This document shows, piece after piece, positions 18,172 through 26,881 of a stretch of DNA of 64,000 bases. The position numbers were made by a program, and so were the translations under genes. Origin of the DNA: Gilliamella sp. wkB7 (GTDB taxonomy: Bacteria > Pseudomonadota > Gammaproteobacteria > Enterobacterales > Orbaceae); assembly GCF_001693435.1 (NCBI RefSeq), contig NZ_CM004509.1, positions 2,356,001-2,420,000 on the forward strand, in the 5' to 3' direction. Positions within the stretch are counted from its first letter, which is position 1. The number at the start of each line of letters is the position of its first letter. The notes beneath the pieces were generated by a model, which was not told where the DNA came from, did not search any database, and saw only the letters and a list, made by a program, of their open reading frames with translations.

Positions 18172-19044
18172 ATGTCAATTTTAGTCAATAAAGAAACCAA
18201 AGTCATCTGTCAAGGATTTACTGGTAGCCAAGGTACTTTCCATTCTCAACAAGCGATTGCATATGGTACTAAAATGGTTGGAGGTGTCACACCGGGTAAA
18301 GGTGGAACAACACATTTAGGTTTGCCAGTTTTTAATACCGTTAAAGAGGCTGTCGCGGCTACTGGCGCTACTGCCACCGTTATTTATGTGCCGGCTGCAT
18401 TTGGAAAAGATTCCATCTTAGAAGCAATTGATGCTGGAATAAAATTAATTGTTTGTATAACTGAAGGCATCCCAACCTTAGATATGTTAATTGTCAAAGA
18501 AAAATTGATACAAAACGACGTAGTAATGATTGGACCAAATTGCCCAGGAATCATTGTACCGAATGAATGTAAAATTGGTATTATGCCTGGGCATATTCAT
18601 TTAGCGGGTAAAGTTGGAATTGTTTCTCGTTCTGGAACGTTAACTTATGAAGCAGTAAAACAGACAACGGATATAGGTGTTGGTCAATCTGTTTGTGTCG
18701 GTATTGGCGGCGACCCAATTCCTGGAAGTGATTTTGTTTCAATTTTAAAATTACTCGAGCAAGATCCTAAGACTGAGGCTATTGTTATGATAGGTGAAAT
18801 TGGTGGTAGTGCAGAGGAGGAGGCCGCTGAATATATCAAAAAACATGTAACTAAACCAGTTATAGCCTATATTGCAGGAACATCAGCTCCAGCCGGTAAA
18901 CGTATGGGACATGCTGGTGCGATTATTTCTGGAAACAAAGGTACAGCGAAAGAAAAAACCAAAGCGCTATTATCAGCAGGTATAACTATTGTTACTAACC
19001 TTGCTGATATCGGAAGTGCTGTAAAAAAACAGTTTGATATATAA
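18172..19044 (+). CDS. sucD: Succinyl-CoA ligase alpha subunit
   Basis: Alpha subunit of 290 residues, with the CoA-binding Rossmann domain at the N-terminus ([16 protein letters not shown]) and the phosphohistidine in GHAGAII near residue 247. A 21-base gap with a GAGTGGAGAAG ribosome site separates it from sucC. The complex may work in the reverse direction or for CoA recycling if the organism lacks the oxidative part of the cycle; this is inference. Confidence 0.97.
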   Translation: MSILVNKETKVICQGFTGSQGTFHSQQAIAYGTKMVGGVTPGKGGTTHLGLPVFNTVKEAVAATGATATVIYVPAAFGKDSILEAIDAGIKLIVCITEGIPTLDMLIVKEKLIQNDVVMIGPNCPGIIVPNECKIGIMPGHIHLAGKVGIVSRSGTLTYEAVKQTTDIGVGQSVCVGIGGDPIPGSDFVSILKLLEQDPKTEAIVMIGEIGGSAEEEAAEYIKKHVTKPVIAYIAGTSAPAGKRMGHAGAIISGNKGTAKEKTKALLSAGITIVTNLADIGSAVKKQFDI

Positions 19045-19118
19045 TTTTTGATCCCTGTCAATTTTTATTCTTTAAATAATGTTGTACAATAGCTAAAATA
19101 ACTTTACAAATTTTGTGG

Positions 19119-19143
19119 GCATTTAAGCATTTAAGCATTTAAG
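19119..19143 (+). repeat. Three tandem 8-bp repeats in the cydA leader
   Basis: GCATTTAA is repeated three times just before the AAGAGGGAGC ribosome site of cydA. Copy-number change could alter leader length, but there is no evidence beyond the repeat itself. Confidence 0.7.
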
Positions 19144-19161
19144 GATAAGAGGGAGCGCTTT

Positions 19162-20733
19162 ATGTTAGATATAGTAGAACTGTCACGCCTTCAATTTGCA
19201 CTCACAGCAATGTATCATTTCATTTTTGTACCATTAACACTGGGTTTGGCATTTATGCTTGCAATTATGGAAACGGTATATGTTGTTAGTGGCAAGCAAG
19301 TCTGGAAGGATATGACCAAATTCTGGGGTAAACTATTCGGTATTAATTTTGCTGTTGGTGTTGCTACCGGTTTAACTATGGAATTTCAATTCGGTACCAA
19401 CTGGTCTTATTACTCGCACTATGTGGGGGATATTTTTGGGGCACCGCTTGCAATTGAAGGATTAATGGCATTTTTCTTGGAATCAACGATGGTTGGTTTA
19501 TTCTTTTTTGGATGGGATAGACTAAGTCGTGGTAAACACCTAATGGTTACTTGGTGTGTGGCGTTTGGTTCAAACTTTTCAGCGCTTTGGATTTTAGTCG
19601 CAAATGGGTGGATGCAATTCCCTATAGGATCTGACTTTAATCCGATCAACTCACGTATGGAAATGGCCAGCTTTTTCGAACTAGTTACCAATTCTGTTGC
19701 TCAATACAAGTTTGTACATACTGTTGCTGCAGGATACTTAACAGGTGCGATGTTTGTTTTAAGTATTAGCTCTTATTATCTTTTAAAGAAACGAGATTTA
19801 CCTTTCGCAAATCGTTCTTTTGCCGTAGCGGCCATGTTTGGTTTTGTCATGTCAATTGTTGTCGCTGTCATGGGGGATGAAGCAGGTCACGAATTGTCGA
19901 CTGTACAACCTACTAAACTTGCTGCAATTGAAGGTGAATGGGAAACTCATCCTGCACCAGCGCCATTTAATATGATTGCATTCCCATCGCAAAAAAATAA
20001 GGAAAATTCATTTGCAATTGAGATTCCGTATGTAATGGGAATAATAGCAACACGTTCACTTGATAAGCAAGTAATCGGTTTGAAAGATATTATTTCTGAT
20101 AATGAAACCAGAATTCGTAATGGTATTTTAGCCTATAGTAATTTAGAAAAAATTCAAAAGGGCGATCAAGATCCATCTGTTCTTAAAGCCTTTGAGGATA
20201 ATAAAGCCGATTTAGGTTATGGTTATTTGGTTAAACGTTTTACTGATCGTGATAATTTAACGATTCCTGAGGCTACGGAAGAACATATTAAAGCGGCTAC
20301 AGAAGATTCAATTCCAACGGTATGGCCTTTGTTCTGGGCATTTAGAGGAATGGTGGGGTTTGGTATGTTGATGATCTTAGGTGCTGGACTCGCTTTGTGG
20401 ACAACTTACAAAAATAAAATTGGTCAAAAACGTTGGTTACATCGTTTACTTCTTCTATTATTGCCTGCGCCATGGCTTGCTTGTGAATGTGGCTGGTTTG
20501 TTGCGGAATATGGTCGTCAACCTTGGGCAATTCAAGATATTTTACCAACTGGAGTCGCAAATTCATCGTTAACGCCAGGGGAAGTATTATTTACTATGAC
20601 CTTAGTTTGTGGTCTATATACGCTATTTTTAGTTGCTGAAATGTTCTTGATGTTCAAGTTTGCACGACTAGGGCCAAGTTCATTAGGTACTGGCAACTAT
20701 TATTATGAAAAAACACAAGCGATATCAGAATAG
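19162..20733 (+). CDS. cydA: Cytochrome bd-I ubiquinol oxidase subunit I
   Basis: Quinol-oxidising subunit of 523 residues of the high-affinity terminal oxidase, in the inner membrane. H19 (ALTAMYHF) is the heme b595 ligand; the H186-equivalent lies in [14 protein letters not shown] and the M393-equivalent in the late [12 protein letters not shown] helix region. The long Q-loop (about 250-390) is present, so it is an L-type enzyme like E. coli CydA (522). It lies 117 bases after sucD with no clear terminator between them; cydB follows after 18 bases. Confidence 0.98.
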   Translation: MLDIVELSRLQFALTAMYHFIFVPLTLGLAFMLAIMETVYVVSGKQVWKDMTKFWGKLFGINFAVGVATGLTMEFQFGTNWSYYSHYVGDIFGAPLAIEGLMAFFLESTMVGLFFFGWDRLSRGKHLMVTWCVAFGSNFSALWILVANGWMQFPIGSDFNPINSRMEMASFFELVTNSVAQYKFVHTVAAGYLTGAMFVLSISSYYLLKKRDLPFANRSFAVAAMFGFVMSIVVAVMGDEAGHELSTVQPTKLAAIEGEWETHPAPAPFNMIAFPSQKNKENSFAIEIPYVMGIIATRSLDKQVIGLKDIISDNETRIRNGILAYSNLEKIQKGDQDPSVLKAFEDNKADLGYGYLVKRFTDRDNLTIPEATEEHIKAATEDSIPTVWPLFWAFRGMVGFGMLMILGAGLALWTTYKNKIGQKRWLHRLLLLLLPAPWLACECGWFVAEYGRQPWAIQDILPTGVANSSLTPGEVLFTMTLVCGLYTLFLVAEMFLMFKFARLGPSSLGTGNYYYEKTQAISE

Positions 20734-20751
20734 GCATAGGGAGTATATTCA

Positions 20752-21888
20752 ATGATTGATTACGAAATTGTACGCGTCATCTGGTGGGTGTTGATTAGTG
20801 TTGTTTTAATCGCTTTTGTTATCACTGATGGCTTTGATATGGGCGTTGGTATTTTATTACCTTTTATCGGTAAAACTGATTCTGAACGTCGTATAATGAT
20901 AAATGCAATTGCCCCACACTGGGATGGTAACCAAGTTTGGTTAATTACCGGTGGTGCAGGTATATTTGCTGCTTGGCCTATGGCTTATGCTGTATCCTTT
21001 TCGGGTTTTTATATTGCGATGATTTTAGTGTTATGTGCATTATTCTTCAGACCAATTGGTTTTGATTATCGTAGTAAACTAGAGAACACTAAATGGCGTA
21101 ATATGTGGGATATCGCTATCTTTTTAGGAAGCTTTGTTCCTGCACTTGTGTTAGGGGTAGCTTTTGGAAACTTATTAGAAGGTGTACCATTTAGATTCGA
21201 TAATTCTTACCGTGCTTTTTATGATGGTTCTTTTTTTGGTCTACTTAATCCATTTGCGTTATTAGCAGGTATTGTTAGTTTAATGTTAATGGTTGCCCAT
21301 GGTGGGGCTTGGTTGCAATTAAAGACTTCTGGTGAACTTTATCTAAGAGCTAGAAAAGCAACCCAAATTGCTAGTTTAATTATGTTAATTGCATTCGTAT
21401 TGGCTGGTGTGTGGGTTACTTTTGGTATTCATGGTTATGAAATTACTAGTGCAATAGATTACAATGGTGTTTCTCATCCGTTAAATAAGACTGTATCAAC
21501 AGATGTTTCATGGTTGAAAAATTATATGAATTACCCTATTTTATGGCTCGTTCCTGCATTAGGTGTATTATTACCATTATTAACTATTTTCTTTTCTGGT
21601 TTGAATAAAAATGGATTAGTGTTTTTATCATCTTCTTTAACCATTGCTTGTGTATTATTTACATATGGTATTGCAACATTCCCATTCGTTATTCCATCAA
21701 GCATTATGCCAAATGCTAGTTTAACAATATGGGATGCAAGTTCTAGTCAATTAACACTGAATATAATGTTTGGTGTGGTGGTAATATTCTTACCAATCAT
21801 ACTTTTCTATACTATTTGGAGTTATATAAAAATGTTTGGACGATTAGACAAAAATCATATTGAAAATAATAAACATTCACTTTATTAA
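20752..21888 (+). CDS. cydB: Cytochrome bd-I ubiquinol oxidase subunit II
   Basis: Second membrane subunit, 378 residues (E. coli 379), with eight or nine helices. TDGFDMGVGILLPF at the N-terminus and APHWDGNQVWLITGG, containing conserved residues of the proton/ubiquinone side, are diagnostic. AGGGAGT precedes the ATG. It is followed after 9 bases by cydX. Confidence 0.98.
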   Translation: MIDYEIVRVIWWVLISVVLIAFVITDGFDMGVGILLPFIGKTDSERRIMINAIAPHWDGNQVWLITGGAGIFAAWPMAYAVSFSGFYIAMILVLCALFFRPIGFDYRSKLENTKWRNMWDIAIFLGSFVPALVLGVAFGNLLEGVPFRFDNSYRAFYDGSFFGLLNPFALLAGIVSLMLMVAHGGAWLQLKTSGELYLRARKATQIASLIMLIAFVLAGVWVTFGIHGYEITSAIDYNGVSHPLNKTVSTDVSWLKNYMNYPILWLVPALGVLLPLLTIFFSGLNKNGLVFLSSSLTIACVLFTYGIATFPFVIPSSIMPNASLTIWDASSSQLTLNIMFGVVVIFLPIILFYTIWSYIKMFGRLDKNHIENNKHSLY

Positions 21889-21897
21889 GGAATAATT

Positions 21898-22005
21898 ATG
21901 TATTACGTGTTATGGTTCATTGGAGTTATTGCAACTTGTATGCTTGCTGTTGTTACTGGACTTTGGGTTGAAAATTCTAGCAACGAAAAAGAAACTAACA
22001 AATAG
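21898..22005 (+). CDS. cydX: Cytochrome bd small subunit CydX
   Basis: A 35-residue single-helix protein starting MYYVLWFIGVIATC, preceded by AAGGAATA. Size, position directly after cydB and the MxYxxWxxG start match CydX (YbgT), which stabilises the heme centres of cytochrome bd. There is no ybgE after it; a terminator follows at once. Confidence 0.92.
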   Translation: MYYVLWFIGVIATCMLAVVTGLWVENSSNEKETNK

Positions 22006-22028
22006 TGAAATCTATAAAAAATAAATAT

Positions 22029-22055
22029 AAAGGTGACAATTTGTCACCTTTTTGA
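22029..22055 (+). terminator. Terminator of the cydABX operon
   Basis: AAAGGTGAC (22029-22037) pairs with GTCACCTTT (22043-22051), followed by TTGATT. It separates cydABX from ybgC-tolQRA. Confidence 0.85.
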
Positions 22056-22191
22056 TTATTAGTCTGCCAATGTGATAAATAATTGACAAATGATAATTGT
22101 TTTCATTTAACTATTTTTATATCATAGTGCAGCGAATTTTATATTCAGATATAATGTTGCTAATTTTTTAGTTTAAATTAGATCATAGAAT

Positions 22192-22587
22192 ATGAAACAA
22201 TTCAATTGGAATGCAAGAGTCTATTATGAAGACACAGATGCTGGCGGAGTTGTTTACCATGCTCGGTATCTTGCTTTTTATGAACGTGCTAGAACAGAAA
22301 TGCTAAGACAGCTTGACATTAGTCAACAAACATTACTACAAGCAGGTATTGCTTTTGTTGTTAAAAAGATGGATATTAGCTATGACTTTCCAGCACGTTT
22401 AGATGACATGCTAACTATCAGCACTCAGGTTGAGCAAATTCGTAAGGCGTCTATTATTTTTAAACAGACTATATTAAATCAGAATAAGCAAATTATCAGC
22501 AATGCTGATGTAGTTATTGCTTGTGTCAATATGACTAAAATGAAGCCATGTGCGCTTCCAAAGTTATTAGTTTTGGAGTTTATTTAA
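22192..22587 (+). CDS. ybgC: Acyl-CoA thioesterase YbgC of the Tol-Pal locus
   Basis: Hotdog-fold thioesterase of 131 residues. YYEDTDAGGVVYHARYLAF contains the catalytic Asp of the 4-hydroxybenzoyl-CoA thioesterase group. In E. coli YbgC acts on acyl-CoAs and interacts with phospholipid enzymes. The stop TAA is directly followed by the tolQ GTG start, so the two are translationally coupled. Confidence 0.95.
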   Translation: MKQFNWNARVYYEDTDAGGVVYHARYLAFYERARTEMLRQLDISQQTLLQAGIAFVVKKMDISYDFPARLDDMLTISTQVEQIRKASIIFKQTILNQNKQIISNADVVIACVNMTKMKPCALPKLLVLEFI

Positions 22588-23268
22588 GTGGAAAATTTGA
22601 ATATTATTGATCTTTTTTTACAGGCAGGCCTTTTGGTGCAAGGCGTTATGTTATTGTTACTAGCATTTTCTGTAATGTCTTGGGCTATTATATTCCAACG
22701 TACTAAAATTTTAGGAAAGGCTAAAAAACAAATTGATCAATTCGAAAATAGTTTCTGGGCATCGGAAGAACTAAATATGTTGTTTGATAAAGCAAAATAT
22801 CATAAAGAAGACATTAGTGGTACAGAACATATTTTCTATTCAGGTTTTAAGGAGTTTTCACGTCTTTACCAAATTAACCCGAATATGCCAGAAGCTGCAT
22901 TAGATGGTGCTTCTCGCTCTATGCGGTTGGCAATGAACCGTGAACTCGATAATTTAGAATTACATATTCCTTTTTTAGGCACTGTAGGTTCAATTAGTCC
23001 TTATATCGGCTTATTTGGTACTGTTTGGGGGATTATGCATGCGTTTATTTCTTTAGGTGCGGTAAAACAAGCAACATTACAAATGGTTGCTCCGGGGATT
23101 GCTGAAGCTTTAATTGCAACGGCGATTGGTTTATTCGCTGCTATACCTGCTGTTCTTGCTTATAATCGCTTATCATTACGTGTAAGTCGAATTGAACAGA
23201 GTTACCTTAATTTTATTGACGAATTTTCAGCTATTTTACAACGTCAAGCTGTGGCTGTTAGGAAATAA
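22588..23268 (+). CDS. tolQ: Tol-Pal system motor protein TolQ
   Basis: Inner-membrane proton-channel subunit of 226 residues with three helices, homologous to ExbB and Mot[21 protein letters not shown] and [20 protein letters not shown] match E. coli TolQ almost exactly. The start is GTG, immediately after the ybgC stop. With TolR and TolA it drives outer-membrane invagination at division. Confidence 0.97.
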   Translation: MENLNIIDLFLQAGLLVQGVMLLLLAFSVMSWAIIFQRTKILGKAKKQIDQFENSFWASEELNMLFDKAKYHKEDISGTEHIFYSGFKEFSRLYQINPNMPEAALDGASRSMRLAMNRELDNLELHIPFLGTVGSISPYIGLFGTVWGIMHAFISLGAVKQATLQMVAPGIAEALIATAIGLFAAIPAVLAYNRLSLRVSRIEQSYLNFIDEFSAILQRQAVAVRK

Positions 23269-23270
23269 TT

Positions 23271-23690
23271 ATGAGTAGACGTTCACGATATTCAACTAAA
23301 TCTGAAATCAATATAGTTCCTTTGCTTGATGTATTATTAGTATTGGTGCTTATTTTTATGGCAACAGCACCAATTATAAGCCAAAGTGTGGAGGTAGACT
23401 TACCTGAAGCATCAGAATCAAAAACAGTTTCTCCTGCTGACAATAAACCAATAATCATTGAAGTATCTGGTATTGGCGTATATGCTCTCATTATTGATCA
23501 AGATCGGCAATCCGACTTACCTCAAGAGCAAATTGTTGCTGAGGTAAAACATCAAATTTCAATAAATGAAAAAGCTGTTTTTTTAGTTGGTGGTGCTAAA
23601 AATGTTCCTTATGAAGAAATTATAAAAGCATTAAATTTATTGCAATCTGCAGGCGTTAAATCAGTTGGATTGATGACTCAACCAATTTAA
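23271..23690 (+). CDS. tolR: Tol-Pal system protein TolR
   Basis: Protein of 139 residues with one N-terminal membrane helix and a periplasmic domain. SEINIVPLLDVLLVLVLIFM contains the conserved Asp of the proton path (D in PLLDV). tolQ ends 2 bases before it, and tolA follows after 32 bases. Confidence 0.96.
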   Translation: MSRRSRYSTKSEINIVPLLDVLLVLVLIFMATAPIISQSVEVDLPEASESKTVSPADNKPIIIEVSGIGVYALIIDQDRQSDLPQEQIVAEVKHQISINEKAVFLVGGAKNVPYEEIIKALNLLQSAGVKSVGLMTQPI

Positions 23691-23722
23691 CTAACCATAA
23701 TAATATATTAAAAATATTAGCA

Positions 23723-24748
23723 ATGTCTTATATGCGAAATTCTAAATTAAGTATACCAATCATAATATCGATTATATTACATTTAATGTTAATTATTATG
23801 CTTGGTTATCAAGCTATAAAAAATATAGATGGTATCAACTATGGTAAAGAGACTGGAAATAGTATTGATGCTATTATGATCGATCCTTCTGTTATGACAG
23901 ATCAATATCAACGGCAATTAAAAACGAAAGAAAGCCAACAGCAAGCTGATAAAAAAAGAGAGCAACAGTTAGTCGATCAAGCTAAAGAATTGCAAGAAAA
24001 ACAATTAGCTGAACAACAACACTTAAAGGATTTAACTAAAGAACGTATAAAACTTGCTGAGCAATTGAAAAAGCAAGAAGAAGAAAGGATTGCAGCAGAG
24101 AAAGCGGCAGCAGAGAAAGCAGCGGCGGAAAAGGCAGCAGCGGAAAAAGCAGCAGCGGCGGAAAAGGCAGCGGCAGAGAAAGCTGCCGCGGAAAAAGCGG
24201 CAGCAGAGAAAGCAGCGGCGGAAAAAGCGGCAGCAGAGAAAGCAGCGGCGGAAAAGGCAGCGGCAGAGAAAGCTGCCGCGGAAAAAGCGGCAGCAGAGAA
24301 AGCAGCGGCGGAAAAGGCAGCAGCAGAAAAGAAAGCCGCAGAGATAAAAGCTAAACAAAAGGCAGAACAGGCTAAGAAAGATAAAGCTATCAATGATCTA
24401 TTAGGTGGTCTGACTTCTGGCGCTCCAAATTCTCCAAGTGATCAAAGTGGAGCCGCTGCAAGTCGTAAAGGTTCATCCGATGATGAACTAGCTAAATATA
24501 AAGCGTTAGTGACAAATGCTATAAGCAATAAATTTATAAATCCAGCTAATGTTTATAGTGGTAAAAGTTGTGTTTTACAAATTCAAATAGCACCAGATGG
24601 GTTATTACTTAATGTAACTTCTAGTGGAGGCGATGAAGCTTTATGTCGTGAAGCGGTTGCTGCTACTAAACTTGCAACCATTCCAAAACCAGCGAGTGGT
24701 TTATATGATGAAGTAAAAAATATGACAGTTGAATTCCAACCAAAATAG
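23723..24748 (+). CDS. tolA: Tol-Pal system protein TolA
   Basis: Protein of 341 residues in three domains: an N-terminal anchor helix (about 10-30), a long helical periplasmic domain (about 70-230) and the C-terminal domain III that binds TolB and Pal (from about 255, with two cysteines in GKSCVLQ and ALCREA). The helical domain is an almost pure array of AAAEK repeats, encoded by GC-rich DNA unlike the rest of the window. tolB and pal, which follow in most gammaproteobacteria, are not here; hslVU comes next. Confidence 0.95.
   Translation: MSYMRNSKLSIPIIISIILHLMLIIMLGYQAIKNIDGINYGKETGNSIDAIMIDPSVMTDQYQRQLKTKESQQQADKKREQQLVDQAKELQEKQLAEQQHLKDLTKERIKLAEQLKKQEEERIAAEKAAAEKAAAEKAAAEKAAAAEKAAAEKAAAEKAAAEKAAAEKAAAEKAAAEKAAAEKAAAEKAAAEKAAAEKAAAEKKAAEIKAKQKAEQAKKDKAINDLLGGLTSGAPNSPSDQSGAAASRKGSSDDELAKYKALVTNAISNKFINPANVYSGKSCVLQIQIAPDGLLLNVTSSGGDEALCREAVAATKLATIPKPASGLYDEVKNMTVEFQPK
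24090..24335 (+). repeat. Tandem repeat array inside tolA
   Basis: 15-bp units coding AAAEK are arranged in 30-bp variants, and a 90-bp block (starting 24161) recurs at 24251. One unit carries an extra alanine codon (GCG near 24156). The array is GC-rich and lacks stops in all six frames, so overlapping open frames there are artefacts. Confidence 0.9.
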
Positions 24749-24804
24749 TATTGAAATTATTTTATTAAAAATGATTTGATCTAAAAGCTGCTTTATAGAA
24801 ATAA

Positions 24805-24838
24805 ATTTTCAACATCTTTTAATGGAGATGTTGAAAAT
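24805..24838 (+). promoter_or_regulatory. Long hairpin between tolA and hslV
   Basis: A 13-bp perfect stem (24805-24817 with 24826-24838, ATTTTCAACATCT and its complement) has no T-run after it. It may be a weak end for tolA or a 5' stem-loop of the hslVU transcript, 72 bases before the hslV ATG. Confidence 0.5.
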
Positions 24839-24909
24839 CAATTATTCGTCCTCATATATCTTCTATTCATTCCAAATTTAGTTATTTTAAGTAAGAGAAG
24901 GAGCAGAAT

Positions 24910-25437
24910 ATGACAACAATAGTCAGCGTTCGCCGTGAAGGGCAAGTGGTTATTGGTGGTGATGGTCAAGTTACACTTGGTGAACGTATTATTATGAAAG
25001 GTAATGCACGTAAAGTTCGTCGTTTATATAATAATAAAGTAATTGCGGGTTTTGCCGGTGGTACTGCCGATGCTTTTACACTTTTTGAGTTATTTGAACG
25101 TAAACTAGAAATGCACCAAGGTCATTTAACTAAAGCCGCTGTTGAACTAGCCAAAGATTGGCGTACAGATAGAATGTTACGTAAATTAGAAGCATTACTT
25201 GCTGTTGCCGATGAAAGTGCCTCACTGATTATTACAGGTACTGGTGATGTTATACAACCAGAAGATGATCTTATTGCCATTGGTTCAGGTGGACCTTATG
25301 CTCAAGCAGCAGCTAGGGCTTTGTTAGATAATACATCATTATCTGCACATGATATTGTACAAAAATCTCTATCAATAGCGGGTGACATTTGTGTTTACAC
25401 CAACAACTTCCAAACTATTGAAGAACTCAATTACTAA
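24910..25437 (+). CDS. hslV: ATP-dependent protease peptidase subunit HslV
   Basis: Proteasome-like threonine peptidase of 175 residues. After removal of Met1 the nucleophile is T2 (MTTIVSVRR); GGDGQVTLG and [13 protein letters not shown] form the active-site floor. Length equals E. coli HslV (176). AGAAGGAG precedes the ATG. It is followed 27 bases later by hslU, its unfoldase partner. Confidence 0.98.
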   Translation: MTTIVSVRREGQVVIGGDGQVTLGERIIMKGNARKVRRLYNNKVIAGFAGGTADAFTLFELFERKLEMHQGHLTKAAVELAKDWRTDRMLRKLEALLAVADESASLIITGTGDVIQPEDDLIAIGSGGPYAQAAARALLDNTSLSAHDIVQKSLSIAGDICVYTNNFQTIEELNY

Positions 25438-25464
25438 TTAAACTGATTTAAGAGAACTACTATT

Positions 25465-26793
25465 ATGTCTGAAATGACTCCTCGCGAAATTGTAAGCGAA
25501 TTAAACCAACATATTATTGGGCAAGATAAAGCAAAACGTTCAGTTGCTATTGCTTTGCGTAATCGCTGGCGTCGAATGCAACTTGATGAAGCATTACGTC
25601 ATGAAGTTACGCCAAAAAATATTCTTATGATAGGTCCAACGGGTGTTGGTAAAACAGAAATTGCAAGAAGATTAGCTAAACTTGCTAGAGCTCCATTTAT
25701 TAAAGTCGAAGCAACAAAATTTACTGAAGTTGGTTATGTAGGTAAAGAAGTTGACTCAATCATACGAGATCTAACTGACTCTGCTGTTAAGATGATTCGA
25801 CAAGAAGCAATTGAAAGAAACCGAAATAGAGCTCAAGAACTAGCTGAAGAACGTATTTTAGATGTGCTTGTACCACCTGCTAAAGATGGTTGGGGGCAAG
25901 TTGAAAATAATAATGATTCGACTGCTCGACAAGCATTTAGAAAAAAATTACGAGAAGGTTCACTTGACGATAAAGAAATAGAAATCGAAGTTGCTGGCGT
26001 TAATATTGGGGTTGAAATTATGGCTCCTCCAGGAATGGAAGAGATGACTAATCAACTGCAGTCAATGTTCCAAAATTTAGGTGGGCAAAAAACTAAAGCT
26101 CGCAAAATGAAGATAAAAGATGCTTTCAAGCAACTGACTGAAGAAGAAGCAGCAAAATTGGTTAATCCTGATGATCTTAAACATGAGGCAATTGAAGCTG
26201 TTGAACAAAATGGTATTGTGTTTATTGATGAGATCGATAAAGTGTGTAAAAGGGGTAATTCCTCTGGACCAGATGTTTCTCGTGAAGGTGTTCAGCGTGA
26301 TTTATTACCACTTGTTGAAGGTTGTACTGTTTCAACTAAACATGGCTCGGTAAAAACCGATCATATTTTATTTATTGCTTCAGGTGCATTCCAAACTGCA
26401 AATCCATCAGATTTAATTCCTGAACTTCAAGGGCGTTTACCAATTCGAGTTGAATTACAAGCGTTAACTAGCGAAGATTTCGAAAGAATTTTAACTGAAC
26501 CTAATGCATCATTAACTGTGCAATATAAAGCATTAATGGCAACTGAAGGGGTGAATATCGACTTTACACCTGACGGTATTCGTAAAATTGCTGAGTCAGC
26601 TTGGCAAGTAAATGAGCAAAATGAAAATATCGGTGCTCGTAGGTTGCATACTGTGCTTGAACGTCTAATGGAAGAAGTATCATTTGATGCAAGTGAACTT
26701 AATGGCAAAACAGTGACTATTGATGCTAAATATGTAAGTGACCATTTAGATAAACTTGTGGCAGATGAGGATCTAAGTAAATTTATTCTATAA
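25465..26793 (+). CDS. hslU: ATP-dependent protease unfoldase HslU
   Basis: AAA+ unfoldase of 442 residues that feeds HslV. Walker A GPTGVGKT is at 57-64, Walker B is VFIDEIDK, and the I-domain lies about 110-240. The C-terminus DLSKFIL is the HslV-activating tail. Length is as in E. coli (443). A strong terminator follows. Confidence 0.98.
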   Translation: MSEMTPREIVSELNQHIIGQDKAKRSVAIALRNRWRRMQLDEALRHEVTPKNILMIGPTGVGKTEIARRLAKLARAPFIKVEATKFTEVGYVGKEVDSIIRDLTDSAVKMIRQEAIERNRNRAQELAEERILDVLVPPAKDGWGQVENNNDSTARQAFRKKLREGSLDDKEIEIEVAGVNIGVEIMAPPGMEEMTNQLQSMFQNLGGQKTKARKMKIKDAFKQLTEEEAAKLVNPDDLKHEAIEAVEQNGIVFIDEIDKVCKRGNSSGPDVSREGVQRDLLPLVEGCTVSTKHGSVKTDHILFIASGAFQTANPSDLIPELQGRLPIRVELQALTSEDFERILTEPNASLTVQYKALMATEGVNIDFTPDGIRKIAESAWQVNEQNENIGARRLHTVLERLMEEVSFDASELNGKTVTIDAKYVSDHLDKLVADEDLSKFIL

Positions 26794-26820
26794 TAAATAG
26801 AGTAAGATTTTACTAACAAT

Positions 26821-26854
26821 AAAAAAAGGTGAGTTTTTTAACTCACCTTTTTTT
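26821..26854. terminator. Bidirectional terminator between hslU and asmA
   Basis: AAAAAAAGGTGAGT pairs with ACTCACCTTTTTTT around a short loop, with A and T runs for both convergent genes. Confidence 0.9.
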
Positions 26855-26881
26855 ATTATGCTTGTTAGTTAATTTAGCTTG

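Noticed and set aside
24090..24335. Repeat array as a CRISPR
   Set aside because: Units are contiguous, without spacers, and code AAAEK in the tolA frame.
23977..24393. Long open frames on both strands over the tolA repeat, encoding Ala/Ser/Phe-rich or Gln/Arg/Lys-rich proteins
   Set aside because: They are a by-product of the stop-free GC-rich repeat; tolA itself explains the region, and no start sites or homology support the others.
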